This document shows, one piece after another, positions 47,590 to 59,904 of a stretch of 64,000 nt of DNA; within the stretch, counting starts at the first letter, position 1, and the number at the start of each line of letters is the position of its first letter. Source of the stretch: Thysanoteuthis rhombus (lineage: Eukaryota > Mollusca > Cephalopoda > Oegopsida > Thysanoteuthidae); assembly GCA_963457665.1 (NCBI GenBank), contig OY735237.1:5676332-5740331 (forward strand). Reading direction: 5' to 3'. The translations under genes were made by a program, and so were the position numbers. The notes below the pieces were generated by a model, which was not told where the DNA came from, searched no databases, and saw nothing but the letters and a program-made list of their open reading frames with translations.

Positions 47590-47690
47590 CTGAATACAGA
47601 TGTCAGAACTTAGCGACTTGAACCTGGCAACAGCCACAGTGATTGAACCTGTCTGTTGTGGGTAGCGGTGATTAAAAATTCCCATTATTG
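47590..47690 (+). repeat. Dispersed repeat, second part after element D
   Basis: Contains CAACAGCCACAGTGATTGAA and GTCTGTTGTGGGTAGCGGTG, matching 7327-7370. This continuation on the far side of element D supports a nested insertion. Confidence 0.55.
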
Positions 47691-48294
47691 GACTTCATCA
47701 CTCAAGTATGGAGATGGTTGTCTCATACATATACACACATTTCCTTTTTGTGTGCACAACATACGTAATCCTACACATCAGTACAAAGGCAAGTGAGAAC
47801 TTTCATTCTCTGTCAGCAGACTTTTATATACAAACTTGTAACAGTACTCTTCATTTGTGAGCCACTTTTTACTGTGTCCAAATTGAACAAAAATAAGATT
47901 TTATATGATTTCAATTAAGTTCTTAGATTTTATTTTAATATTTGTAAAGCTGGGACTTCGTGAAATAAGCTGAGACTTGAACTTGAATTCCTTGCCCTGG
48001 TAGCTAGCTACATCGTATATTGAATGAGCTTAGTCAAGAGCAACAAAAGACCAAATATGGTCTGTGAAGACGATCTTAGGTCAGTCTTTCAAGTGAGGAA
48101 GTCCTGCCTGAAAAATTAGCATTCAAAATCCTAGCTTTTATCTGGGCTTGAACACTGAGTAATATACAGCTACCTCAGCCAATAGGTAGGTTTAAGTATT
48201 CACTAATCTTAGCATAGTCTAGCTCAGGTTTAGTACATGGTGAGGACTAAACACCACTTTGCAGTGAGACACTCTAATAGTTACTAAGCTTGTC

Positions 48295-48400
48295 TTAGTT
48301 TGGCACAAGGCCACAAATATAGGGCCCCTTACGAGGATTGAACTCTATATAGTTTTAACAGTCTGCGAGGCCAGCTTAATGTTGTTCCCCAGCCAGGTGT
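48295..48400 (-). repeat. tRNA-derived SINE-like sequence
   Basis: The minus strand carries an A-box-like region (TTAAGCTGGCCTCGCAGAC) and a B-box-like GAGTTCAATCCTC. It continues into the CTTGTGCCAAACTAAG block that also occurs on the plus strand near 5760 and 9125, where it follows similar heads. Confidence 0.45.
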
Positions 48401-48956
48401 CCATCATTATTGTTTATTGTTAAAAACTTACTTCGTAGAAAGTGCACTCAGTCTGGAATGATATAGATAATGTTTTTATATCCGACTTGAGTTTTCTAAG
48501 GAGTGTTTTACCAACAACCATTGTCTTAACCAATAAATTTGCAATAACAATGTTATTAAGATTGCCTGGCATTGTGAATTCTAAAATTGCTTTTTGGCTC
48601 ATTATTTCTTTCTGTTGGGTAATTTTATTTAGTCAGATGTACTTTTAACATTATGGTTAGAAATGAAATAAAATGTTTTTTAGTTTAGATGTGTTTTTAT
48701 GTTATATACAATGATCGAAGTATCTCCATTAAGAACAACAAACTCATTTTCATCACGTGTGCCTTGTTCATATTTCTACCACAGACTAAAATAAAGATGG
48801 TTCGCAAGTACTTATTTACCTGTGCCTGCCCCTCTCCATGGACGCAAGGTTACTATCACTGGCCAGAGCTTGGGCTATAAATTTTTTCCTCTCGCATCCC
48901 ACACCCCCAGAATTTGATTCCTATAACCAAAGTTTAGAAACCTTGCATTTGTGTAA

Positions 48957-49397
48957 ATGAAAGTTTTATGGAAATTATTGCACTTTATTACCCGTAAATT
49001 GAGAATCATGCAACGTGCACATCAAAGAATAATGCTGGGCCTCACATGGAGAGACCACAAAACAGCACGGTACATCCGAGAAAAGACAAGAGTCAGGGAC
49101 ATCATAGAATCCATTAAAAATCTCAAATGGCGGTGGGCTGGTCATGTTGTAAGAATGGCAGACAACCAATGGACATCACGACTCACGACATGGATCCCCC
49201 GAGATCACATGCGCAACCGAGGCCGGCAGAATATTAGATGGAGAGACGAACTAGACAAGTTCAGGAAGTACTGGCTCCGCAACGCCCATGATAAAGAAGT
49301 ATGGCATATCCTGGGGAAGGTCTATCCAACGACGGACGTTAAAAGACTGATGATGATGATACTAGCTGTTCTTATAACTCGTGATATTGGTAGGTAG
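48957..49397 (+). mobile_element. LINE reverse-transcriptase C-terminal fragment (family 1), best copy
   Basis: This is the longest open frame of any mobile element here (146 codons). It reads RAHQRIMLGLTWRDHKTAR, then RVRDIIESIKNLKWRWAGHV, VRMADNQWTSRLTTWIPRDH, GRQNIRWRDELDKFRKYWL and KVYPTTDVKRLMMMI, and runs into a TGATGATGATG tail. This is the familiar C-terminal tail of animal LINE endonuclease/reverse-transcriptase proteins. The element is 5'-truncated: polymerase and endonuclease domains are missing. The first dozen codons before RAHQ may be flanking sequence. The clade cannot be fixed from this part. Confidence 0.85.
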
Positions 49398-50329
49398 GAT
49401 TTCTTGATTGCATTAAAATTTCATTCATTGTAATGATTACATATAGTGATTCAACAAAGTAAGGAAGTTAGCAGATATCAATTTTATAATACATTTAGCA
49501 TGTGAACTGATATAGCGAATATAATAGTAATGTTAAAAAGTTGAACATTTAATACTTATCTATGTTCTGCTAGAAAACAAATGTAAAACATTAACTCTTG
49601 AGGTGTCTTTAGAGTAGAAAGAATATTTTGAACACCCTCACATAAAAATTTGTCTTAGCCTACTCTTGATAAATGTTGGTCTTGGTGCAAGAAGGTAAAG
49701 GTCATTGAAAGAGTTATGAATAAATGAAAACAACTAACGTAACATTTTCTACATCCAACCAAAATTACGTCAAAATTGTGTTTCTATCTGCTCATGGTAT
49801 GTGTATTATGAGTGGGTCTGAAGTGTTTTGGTGAATTTTTACTGCATAATCTGACCCTGGAGTCAATGATTATGATCAGATTTTGCTATCTGTCTGAATA
49901 AGGAAGTTGAAAATTTGAGACATCATTATATTGTCTGATATTTTTTAGATTTTCATTACATTTATTTGAACTACCATTCTCTTTTTGGTGTTTTGGGTGT
50001 GCACCCTGTTCCCACTGTCAGGAATCTATTTTGTTCTTATTTTTGTTTACATTGCTAGTGGATATCTGTTGTTGCTTCATATATTGAGTAATCAGACAAA
50101 AATTATCTGAATAGTACAAATCTGATGTGATAACGAGTGTTGAACCATCTGACATCAGATTTAAGAAGATCTAAATTACACCACTTGTGTATTATTACTG
50201 TGGATAAAAGCATTGGTTAAAAGTGTTGCAGTTACTTGCTGGTCGTAATATATTGTGCTGCCTTGTGACCTCTCCATGAGCGATTGAGAAGTGAAGAATC
50301 ACTCTGGGATGGCAAGCCTTTGGCAGAAT

Positions 50330-50490
50330 CTTCAAGACTAAGAAAATCCCATTAGTCCTAAAAAGGAGAGTATACATCCAATGCAACCCCCCATTGTCAC
50401 TTATTGAGCTGAAACATGGAACCTAACCTAGAGACTGACCTGCAAACTGAAAACTATACAACGTGCACAGGAAAGAATATTGTTCAAATC
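50330..50490 (+). mobile_element. LINE fragment (family 1), segment upstream of the common tail
   Basis: AAAAGGAGAGTATACATCCA encodes the LKRRVYIQC-type block. GAGCTGAAACATGGAACCTA (the AETWNLT block) and ACAACGTGCACAGGAAAGAA follow. The last is the sequence that directly precedes the tail in the 49 kb copy. Frameshifts and stops are present. Confidence 0.65.
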
Positions 50491-52677
50491 AGTGCTTAGT
50501 AATCATTAATTGCTAAAACTAGAAAGTAGTCATCCTCTCTTTCTGATAGTTGCAGGCATATCTTCCACTTATGAGTGAATCAATAGACTTTATTTGCTTC
50601 TGCATATATTAAGAGAAATCAATTTTAGGAAAAAAATAAGAAATTTCTGGTGCTTCACTCAAACATCGATCTTGATCGTGATCATTTTCAATCAAAATAA
50701 AGTTTATTCCCCCAAATAATGAAACCTCATCATAGTCTGCAATACCACTGCAGTACCATTCTGGCTAAAATATGACCTTTTAACAAAGTCCATAGGAAGC
50801 ATTTATTTTCTCCCTTATTAGATAATTTAAGCTCTCACAAGTATTATCTTGAAATAATCTTGCTTGCTTTCATATGAAAATAAGGTTTATTCCCCCAAAT
50901 AAAGAAACCTCATCACAGCCCAGGCCTCTGCATTAACACTTGGTCTAGCCAAAATATAACTATTCAACAATGTGGAAAGAAAGCCTATATTCCCTGATTT
51001 GATTTCTGTATGTTTGTTTGTATGATGCAGCAAAAAAGCTCATCGAATCGAGATTTGTATCAGCCCAATACCGTAAAAATGCTCCAACTTGGTAAAAATA
51101 GCCAATTCCAGTCCAAATTGCATCATAATAATTATGTGGGGTCTGCATTCATAGTCACCATGATGATTTATGTTACAATGATCTGGTTTCTCAAGGGAGA
51201 GAGCTCCAGGTATATTGAATGATAATTATAGAGTAATTTCCTTTATTCATTTATTTGCAAATAATCTATCCATATAAAAGCCATACTTGCAAATTGGTAT
51301 GTTTAATTGTACGTATCTCTGTTTTGTCCAATTCCTGTTCTAACTTAAAAGTTATGATGGATTGGTCCATGTGAAATAGATTAACTATTTCTATTAAACT
51401 AATAAAACAATCAAAAACTTGATTTAAAATGAGATAGGCTGTTATGACATAAAAATGAAATATTACATCACAGAACTGCTGAACATTCGAAACTAAAAAA
51501 AAAACAGTGAATGTGTGAATGCTTTTTAAAAATGAAAGATTTGTCAAATTTGGCTGTATCTTTTTCTTATTTCTTTTTAATAAGATAATCAACTTTTTTG
51601 TAATGAAATCAGTTATGTTTTTAATAAAATAAGATTCTTCCTATGAATTTTTTTATACTGAACAATATTAGTGGTAATATTCTTACCTAATATTTTGTTT
51701 TGACACTTTGTCAGGTCATCTTTTAAAAATGCTTGAGTTGTGTTGAGAGGTAATTTTTTTCTTTTTGCATTGGTAGATTTGAACTTTAAAAATGAACTAT
51801 TTGATAAATTAATTTCAGGTTCCTTAGTGCCAATCCATACATAAATAATCCCACCATTTTTTTATGGGTATATGGTAGTTATAATGTAAATGTTAACATG
51901 AATTGACTTGACATCAAATAATAGCAGCCAAAGGTGGCCTTTCAGTGGAGTTTTAAAAAAAAATGATAATCATATTCAAACAACAATAAACAATCTTCGA
52001 TGACAGGTAGCAAAAAGAGTGCAATGGAGTAGAAAAAAAAATCAAAAAAACAAGGCATCATATCTCCTGCCTCATAACTGAATCATTTATATTCCCCACC
52101 AATGTGTCAGTGTCCACATCCAAATAAACACTAGAATTTGGAGGCTGAAAGCCACCCTCCCTTGATTGGAAAATTAGTGCAACAAAATTTTCCTAGTCCT
52201 ATTTTCCAAAAATGGCTTTGTAAGATACACTAAGGTAAGCTTAGTAATGATTTAAAATAAAACTTGAAAAACAGAAAGATTTGATATATACAAGGAATAA
52301 TTCCTGATTTTTTTCATTCAGTGTATGACTTGATATTGTGAATTGTGTGGAAAGAATTTCTAGTTCTAAAATCATTAAAAGACAAATTCCATATTTGGTC
52401 ATGGAATAAAAGTCTCAGATTTGGAATGGAAAAAAAAGGTTGTGTATTTAAAGAGGAAAAAACTAAACTGTTGGTTAACTGAATGGCCTTATTACTTATT
52501 GTTGCCAAAAAATACATCTCAAATTTTTTTTTTTTTAAGGCAGATGTGAATTTTTTAGAACCTTAGCGGAGGCTGCTGGAAACCTAAGATCTCTTTCCTA
52601 TCCTGCAAACGTACTAATTATCTCTGTTGTTTCAATGGACTGTTGAATGCTGTGGAGAGTAGTGAGATTGGGGGGGT

Positions 52678-52915
52678 TAATCATCATCATCATCATCATC
52701 CGTCTTTTTACGTCTGTCATTGGACATAGACCTTCAGTGGGATTCCCCACACTTCTCTATCATGGGCGTTGCGGAGCCAGTATTTTTTTAATTTGTTTAG
52801 TTCGTCTCTCCATCTAGTATTCCGCCAGCCTTGGTTGTGCATGTGATTTCTTGGGTTCCATGTTGTGAGTCGTAATATCCATCAGTTATCTACCATTCTT
52901 GCAAATAGAGGGAGA
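52678..52915 (-). mobile_element. LINE 3' end fragment (family 1) with (GAT)n tail, minus
   Basis: The plus strand begins (ATC)n at 52681-52700, and the minus strand of the body matches the family tail (CATGGAACCCAAGAAATCAC, GAGACGAACTAAACAAATT, TGGCTCCGCAACGCCCATGA). It is in the opposite orientation to the 49 and 59 kb copies. Confidence 0.75.
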
Positions 52916-52971
52916 TTGAGAAAGAAATTTCCTTCTATATCTTCTCAGATATACATACCATGCAGTGACAA

Positions 52972-53053
52972 AATAATCGAATCACCATAGCCCTGGAAAT
53001 GGCACGTCTGACCAACTAGCCAAATGAGCTACAGATTCTTCCCTCTTTGCTCA

Positions 53054-53102
<49 letters not shown>

Positions 53103-53370
53103 CCCTGGCGCTCCTGGTCACATTTTGGGGACTACAATCTTGTAAATTTGTATGAGTGAATCACTATGCACCATCTATCTATTTCTTTTGGGTTTTTTTT
53201 GTTTTTTTGTGGGGGGGTGTTTATCCTCATTTTGTACCAACAATGCCCAAATGTTGGTATTTTTAAAGAAAATTTTATATGATTTTTTCTTGTTTTTTAA
53301 AAGATAATTTTAAATTATGAGTTCTGATATATGTGTGGCGTAGGATGATTCATTTATGCGAGGTACAGAT
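52972..53370 (+). repeat. High-copy dispersed repeat, plus copy with expanded (TG)n
   Basis: It has GAATCACCATAGCCCTGGAA, then (TG)n at 53056-53101, then GCGCTCCTGGTCACATTTTG and CCTCATTTTGTACCAACAAT. It ends GATGATTCATTTATGCGAGG at about 53362. The internal TG tract of the family has expanded here to about 45 bp. Confidence 0.65.
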
Positions 53371-53505
53371 ATTCTAATGGTGTTTAACCCTTTCAGTGAC
53401 ACATTACATAATGTAGAAACAGCATATTTACTCTAGCTAAACATACTCCTCATTTTTTTTTTCAAAGGGTGCAAATCTCTCTATTTATCCCACTCTCACT
53501 CTCTG

Positions 53506-53519
<14 letters not shown>

Positions 53520-53600
<81 letters not shown>
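53520..53600. repeat. (CT)n then (TA)n microsatellite
   Basis: TA run of about 80 bp preceded by a short CT tract (from about 53501). It abuts the AGTAGAATGTAGATTTGCTA repeat at 53601. Confidence 0.95.
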
Positions 53601-53603
<3 letters not shown>

Positions 53604-53750
53604 TAGAATGTAGATTTGCTACACTAACATGTTTATGTTTCTGCCCTGTGTAGGCCTCTTCAGGCAAATGATGTATATTTTAGATTTCTGTTTGAGGAAT
53701 TCGGGGAAAGTCTTGTGGGTATTGCTGTGGTGGGAGGAGTTTTTATTTTT
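53601..53750 (-). repeat. Repeat with GAAAC hairpin motif next to (TA)n, copy 1
   Basis: The minus strand ends GCCTGAAGAGGCCTACACAG, GGCAGAAACATAAACATGTT, GTGTAGCAAATCTACATTC and then (TA)n. CTACAC and GTGTAG, and AACAT and ATGTT, can pair. Upstream it shares CCTCCCACCACAGCAA..CCCACAAGA with 57170-57230. Related to the copy at 57066-57337. Confidence 0.55.
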
Positions 53751-56700
53751 GTTTTATTGTTATTTAGTGGTGTGTATGTTTTGCTGGTAGTTATAATTTG
53801 CACGTCATGGCGTGGACTAGATATAAGAGTTATTTATAAGTGGATGCTGAATTGTGTTCCAACAGATGTTCGATCTTGACCTTGGTTTTTACATTAAATT
53901 TATTTCCTATGTTAGAAACTAGCTTGTTAACCATCACTCAATATATAGTACTATATAGTGTTAGTACAGCCGTAAATAAATTCTCGAAAGTGTACCATTT
54001 TTTTTTTTTTTCTAAAGCTTTTTTTACCCAATAGCATTTGTTTTTCTCATCTTGCGTTTAAGGTCTTTTTAACAATTTCCAACCATAATCAATGTTGCTG
54101 TATTCACTTGTATTGATAACTATGACAGTGACCGCGAACGTCTCCCCCCTTTTTTTTAACTAACAGTCACTAGTAATATCGTCATTTTTGAGTCACAGTG
54201 AATAGGAATGTCTTTTTTTTCAAATTTATAATTTTAAATGGCGGTTTCCAGTTATATCCTCCTTTTTTTGAGGAATAATAGTGATTCGGAGAACATAAAT
54301 TTATTTCTATATTCAGATATAGTTAGGGAACCTGCAATCTTTTCATTTCATTTCAAATTGAAGCAAAAGTTTCATTTTGAATATCAATTTGAAAGTAAGG
54401 GTTTATAGAATAAATTTAGTCCAACTGTCGAGCATTCACTAATTTCTTATTACTATTTTTTATCCAAAATGGCTGCCATGAAAATCGTAAGTTAGACATT
54501 TTTTTGAAACAGAGAGCTCATTATTCCCACATAATAACTACATAATATAATATTACTGTGTGAGGAATCATCTGGAATTCAAATTTTGATGTTTTGAATT
54601 TTCTGGTATGCCAAAAATCAAAGATGGCTGCCAGTTCCATGCCATTTTTGCATTACCCCTCCTAACTTCCCTCCTTGTATAGTAGAATTAGTCAGAATTT
54701 ATTCATGTACCTTGAATAAATTTGCATAAAGATGAGAATCGGTTCATAGTTAGACGATATGGTATTGAAGAACATAAAAAGTTCACTGAAATCCCAGAAT
54801 AGGTTTACAACTAAAACGACCAAACGTCATTAGTCTAATAGTCATTATAATGCAGAAGGGATATGCGTGTCTAAGGCAACATAAAACCTTAGGAGCGTAA
54901 GTAGGGATTTGGGGGTCTATGGGGGCTAGACCGCTTGTAGGACCTTCCCTTTCAACATTCAAAGCAGTGGTCCACAGACCTTTGATGGTTGTATAATGTA
55001 TAGTAGAAATTGCAGTGTGTAGATTCTGATACAGAAGAAGAAAAACTCCAGTGAAGTGGTCTTCATTCCATGCAGATTGATCAGATATTTTTGGACAACC
55101 AGAAATATTCCATGAAGCCCTCCTGCCACTTTCCTATAAGAAGGCAACATCACAACAAACTTGGGTGTGACAACATGCTAAGTCATGACCCTCTTCCATG
55201 CATTTACTGGATCAGACAATCTTTTTTTCAAGTTCAACGGTGAGTGTTACTGCTGCAAATTGATGAGTGAAGTGCCATCATTCATGGAGGAATTTGCAAA
55301 TATCATGGAAACTCCATTGTGAACATCACCAAGAAAGAAGTGGCAACGTGATTTGTTTGTAGGCTGTACTCCAGTGAGTCAAATGAGGACAATGATGTTG
55401 ATCTCATACAGATGAAGATGTTCTCACAGAAGACGAGAGGTTTGGAGTGAATTCTCCCGTAATGCTTTGGCTCAACATCTGAAAAGGAGTGCCTTACAAG
55501 TGAGTCGCCGGACGACAACTCAAATGTCCATGATGCCTGATAATGACTCCCCTAATCATTGCTGGAAGGAAAAGGATGGTAAGCTGCTTCCCATTTCAAC
55601 TCCACTGCCTCTTGCTTAGGGTGTTTCCCACTTAGATGGGAAATGCAGTTGCACAAATACCAGCTCTTAGTGCAATTGCATGAGGGCACACGTCTGTGTT
55701 TGGATATATTTATAGGCTTGCAAATGACATATGTATTGGAAAAACTGGAAAATCTTTTTTAGAAATACTCGATTTGCATTAATACTTATGATATCTGTTG
55801 ACACATTCGTGTGGAATGGAATACAATAGATGCTCCAATCAAGTAAATTTTATTATATCTAAATCATTTATACCTACATGAAAACCTGAGATAGAGACAC
55901 AAAAACCACCTTTCTAGGTTCAATAAGTTATAAGGCATAATACAAAAAAGCCCAGAATTGGTAGCCATCATTGATTTTCGGCAAACCAAAACTCATCAAT
56001 GTTTCAATTAAAGACAATTTCTTACAGTTATAGCTTCAAATGACTATAAATATCGTATTGTGTAGTAATTGTATGAAAATAATGAGCCTTTTGTTTCATA
56101 AATGTGTGAATCCTGATTTGATTTGATTTTTTTTCATGGTGCACATTTTGGAAAATTGAAAAAAAAGAGAAAAAAAAATATGTGCGTGCTAGATACCAGG
56201 ATGAAAATTGTTCTATATACCATTACTTTCAAAATGGTACTAAAAATTAAACTTTTGCCTCAATTTGAAATGACTGAGTGTCCAGGCCCCCACTAATAAG
56301 GAAATCCTGTTAAGAGCTAACTTGTCAGAGTACTACCTCTCCCTAAGTAGATTGAATAAAAGGTCCAATTTGAAATTCCTAGATGGTTTCTAAATATGAC
56401 GAGTACCTGAAGAAGTCCTGGGTGTATAACAGCTGAAACATTGTGACTATAAAAACCAAGGCAAGGGCACCGGTTTGAATAAATCGGTTAGTAATAACGA
56501 TAATTTTTTATCTCGGAAATCCAGTCAAAAAATCTCACTTGTTTTTTAAAAAAAAAAAAAAAAGAAAAAAGTGATCTAATTATATCTTTTGTTTCTCTTT
56601 TCAAGAACCACGGTTGAAATAGTTTGTCCCTCTAACTCGTGTATCATCCAGATTAATGTTCATGTCCACGTCTTCAATATGTGAAACCTTTCATTTAATG

Positions 56701-56965
56701 GTACCAACATGATGAGTAGTCGTAAGTGCTTGAGAGCAGGAACTTGCAATAACGGCTCTTAATTGAATAGGCACACTTCATACAGACTAAGTATCAGGTG
56801 TTGTTTACACAACTTGCTCTGCTTATACCATGCATACCATGCTCCCCCTGTTTGTGTGCATGGTATGGATCTTTCTTTGAAATTCCTTGGCTTCTTTCTA
56901 CTGGTATAAGTTTTCCACTCCTGGAATGAAAACAAACATCCAAGATTCTCTCAATGTGAGAGTGT

Positions 56966-56984
56966 ATGTACATGTATGTATGTA

Positions 56985-57065
<81 letters not shown>
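56966..57065. repeat. (TATG)n/(TG)n/(TA)n compound microsatellite
   Basis: About 100 bp. The 153-codon frame across it on the minus strand is a by-product of the repeat and the neighbouring element. Confidence 0.95.
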
Positions 57066-57073
<8 letters not shown>

Positions 57074-57337
57074 TAAATGATAGAATATGGATTCTTAGTA
57101 AAAAAAACACCCCTCAGAAAACTAAGCATCCTTTCGGAGAAGACCCCTAGACCTACTTCACATCCCTTGACAAAATGAATAACCCCTCCCACCCACAGCA
57201 ACACCCACAAGATTCTCACCAAAGTCTCCAAACTAGAATCCAAAAACATTGACAATCATTCGCTTGATGAGGCACAGAGAGGGCAGAAACATGAACTAAT
57301 TTGTGTAGCTAATCTACATTCTATTATTTATTTCCAG
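57066..57337 (+). mobile_element. Repeat with GAAAC motif and about 27-bp terminal inverted repeats, copy 2
   Basis: The left end (AATAAATGATAGAATATGG) and right end (reverse complement AATAAATAATAGAATGTAG) form imperfect inverted repeats, and a (TA)n tract abuts the left one. Inside are CCCTCCCACCCACAGCAAC and CTTGATGAGGCACAGAGAG, GGCAGAAACATGAAC, as in the 53.6 kb copy. No coding frame. It may be a MITE or a piece of a Penelope-like element. Confidence 0.5.
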
Positions 57338-59014
57338 CTCTTCTCTGAAACAACTTAACTTCCATGATATAAAGTTGAATGTATTGAGCGCTCTATGAAT
57401 TAAATCTATCACATATCAGACGTTGCTTTGTATTATTATATTATGCTATATTGTTGACCTGATCTGTACTATGTGTATTATGTATATATATATATATATG
57501 AGTGTAAAAAGTATCTGATACATTTCAATCACCTTGTTCATCTTGAAAATTGACAGAATTTGGACCAAAGATTAGAAAATATAAAAATTATCAAAATGCT
57601 GAAACAAAATTGAACATTGAAAAGTTATTTATAAAAATCAGAAATCTCAGGTCAAAATTATGTCAATTTTGAAGGTGTGTAAGTTCATCAAAATAAACAT
57701 TTTAATAAGTATTTTTTACACTCACTATATATGTGGATATCTACATACATGTGTTTGTGTGGGGGGATGTTTATGGGCTTGTTAAAAAAGCCTGAAGTGG
57801 ATTATAATGAATTGCTCAAGTGAAATAAAGGAAAATGAAAATAACGGATGGACAAAATAACCCGAACCATATCACTACCCCCTTCCCAGCACCTCAAGTA
57901 CAAGTGGAAGATGTAAAAATAAAAATAGATACCAGGAAATAGTCTGACCCTCATATTTAAGTGTTAGTGAGTACTTGGGCAGCAATCCTTCATTCAAACA
58001 TGTTTTGTTGAACAAAACAAAGTTTGTCAGTTCAATTTTTTTGAGCAATTCTTCCCGTTGGCGATTAAGTTACTTTTATGTTCAACCCTGGACATAGGCA
58101 AAATGTTTGCATGAAAACACTAAATCAGTTAATCACATCATATTTACCTTGTAAATGTAGTGCTCAATCAACAAATGAATTTCTCCAAGGTATACACTTT
58201 GATGAACCCACTAATCAAATTCTTGCTTCACTCCCCTATCAAAAACCTTTTTACAAATGTTCCTGTGAAAGATACTATTGACTGAAGTATACAAACACTC
58301 CCTGAAAATTAATCCTAATATTCTATGCAAACTTCCTTTAGCATGCACCACACAATTTCCTTTTTATGATCATAGAGGTACAGGAATACCTTGAATAGTG
58401 CGTTTTTTGATGCAGTAAAGTTATGGTCTTGCTGTACAAGTTAATGTAATTAAGTTTTAGCTGAATTCAAACACATTAAATTGAGACCTTGAACAGTACG
58501 GACAGTTTTGTAATGAATTGACTGCACCAAACAAGGTATGTCTGTTTATTAGCCAACAGGAATAACTATTCAAAAAATTGAATTCACAAACTTTGCCTGT
58601 TTTATTCAACAAAACATGTTTGAATTATGTAGGGGTGTTGTCCAGAGGATAAGTCCCTGGTTGCCTGGCAAAAAGTCTGTTTCTTAGCTGATATGATGGT
58701 CAACAAAAGGATACCTTTATCCAAACAAATCCATTTAAAGACAGTATTTGTTTGAAGGCTGCCTATCAGTTGTTTAAGATTCTGGAGATATTGACGATCA
58801 TGACAGCACAAAGGATTTAGCAAAAAGGAAAATATCTCTACCTCTTACATAATCTGTCCTTAGCTTCTAAGCGGATTATTTCTACTTGCGTGCCACAAAA
58901 TGTTGTTGATATTTATTTTTATATACCTTTTTTTTTTTCTACTTGTATTCAAGGTGTAGACGGTGGTCATGTTATTTTGTCCGTCCATTATTATTTTTGA
59001 ATAGATGGGTAAAC

Positions 59015-59400
59015 AACCAATGCCCAGTGATCCCATATGGAGCTGAAACATGGAACTTAACCACAAGGCTGGCTCTCAGACTAAGAGCCATGTAACATGT
59101 ACAAGAAAGGATCATACTTGACATCATATGGAAAGATCACAAGACAGCCCGATTTATTAGAGAAGAAACGGGTCAGAGATATCATAAAATCCAATAGAAA
59201 ACTCAAATGGCAATGGGCAAGCCAAGAATGTTTGACAAATGCTGGACATCACGACTCACAACATACATCTATGCTAAATTATAGTTGGCAAAAAATAAGT
59301 TTGCGTTACAATTCAAACGAGTTTAGGAGGTACTGACTCTGTGATGCTCTTGATCAAGAGGTCTGGGGTATCTAGGGTAAGATCCAACATTAAAAGCTGA
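59015..59400 (+). mobile_element. LINE 3' end fragment (family 1), degenerate
   Basis: GGAGCTGAAACATGGAACTT, CGGGTCAGAGATATCATAAA, ACTCAAATGGCAATGGGC and GAGTTTAGGAGGTACTGACT follow the family order. They end at GATCCAACATTAAAAGCTGA, with many stops. Confidence 0.7.
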
Positions 59401-59579
59401 TGATTTTTATTCTCGTTTATTTTACTTGTGCAATTGATAATGATCCACTTCAGGCTTGCTAGGCCTATCAAAACTTCACCAGAGCTTTGTTGACCATACA
59501 TTTTGGGGACTTGTTCCATACTGGATGAGGGTTTAGACAATCCCGGTTTGGATTCAGAATTGTCCGTCTCCTGAACTGA

Positions 59580-59735
59580 TTGCCAACCAAGATAGAAGAG
59601 CCCAGTCTTCCTTGCTATTTATTCATAGCTGGGAGAGAAGAGATGGATTTATGCTTTTCCGGAGGGCATCAGTGCAAAGTGAACACAATTCCATTTTCTG
59701 TGCTACTAACCACTAGGCCACCCGTATATAATGAC
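59580..59735 (-). repeat. SINE-like dispersed repeat, short copy
   Basis: The minus strand has GGGTGGCCTAGTGGTTAGTAG at the head (a clear tRNA A-box-like sequence) and then TTCACTTTGCACTGATGCC and CAGCTATGAATAAATAGCAA. It carries the best-preserved head of this family. Confidence 0.6.
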
Positions 59736-59904
59736 ACATTAAAAAAAAATGTGGCACGGGGCCAAAAGATGGTGCAGGTTAGGCTAGTCATCTTAATCTT
59801 ATTTAGTCACAAGATGATCCATGCAGACAAACATTTCTTCCAAGCCCCCGCCAAATTTGTTTCATCTGTTCTATTCTTGCCATTCACCACAATTCTACAT
59901 ATGG

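Noticed and set aside
52681-52700. (ATC)n tract as a possible CRISPR-like or regulatory array
   Set aside because: It is the trinucleotide tail of a minus-strand LINE fragment. No spaced direct repeats occur anywhere in the window.
56794-57255. 153-codon minus-strand frame
   Set aside because: It runs through a TG/TA microsatellite and antisense to a repeat copy. No recognisable domain.
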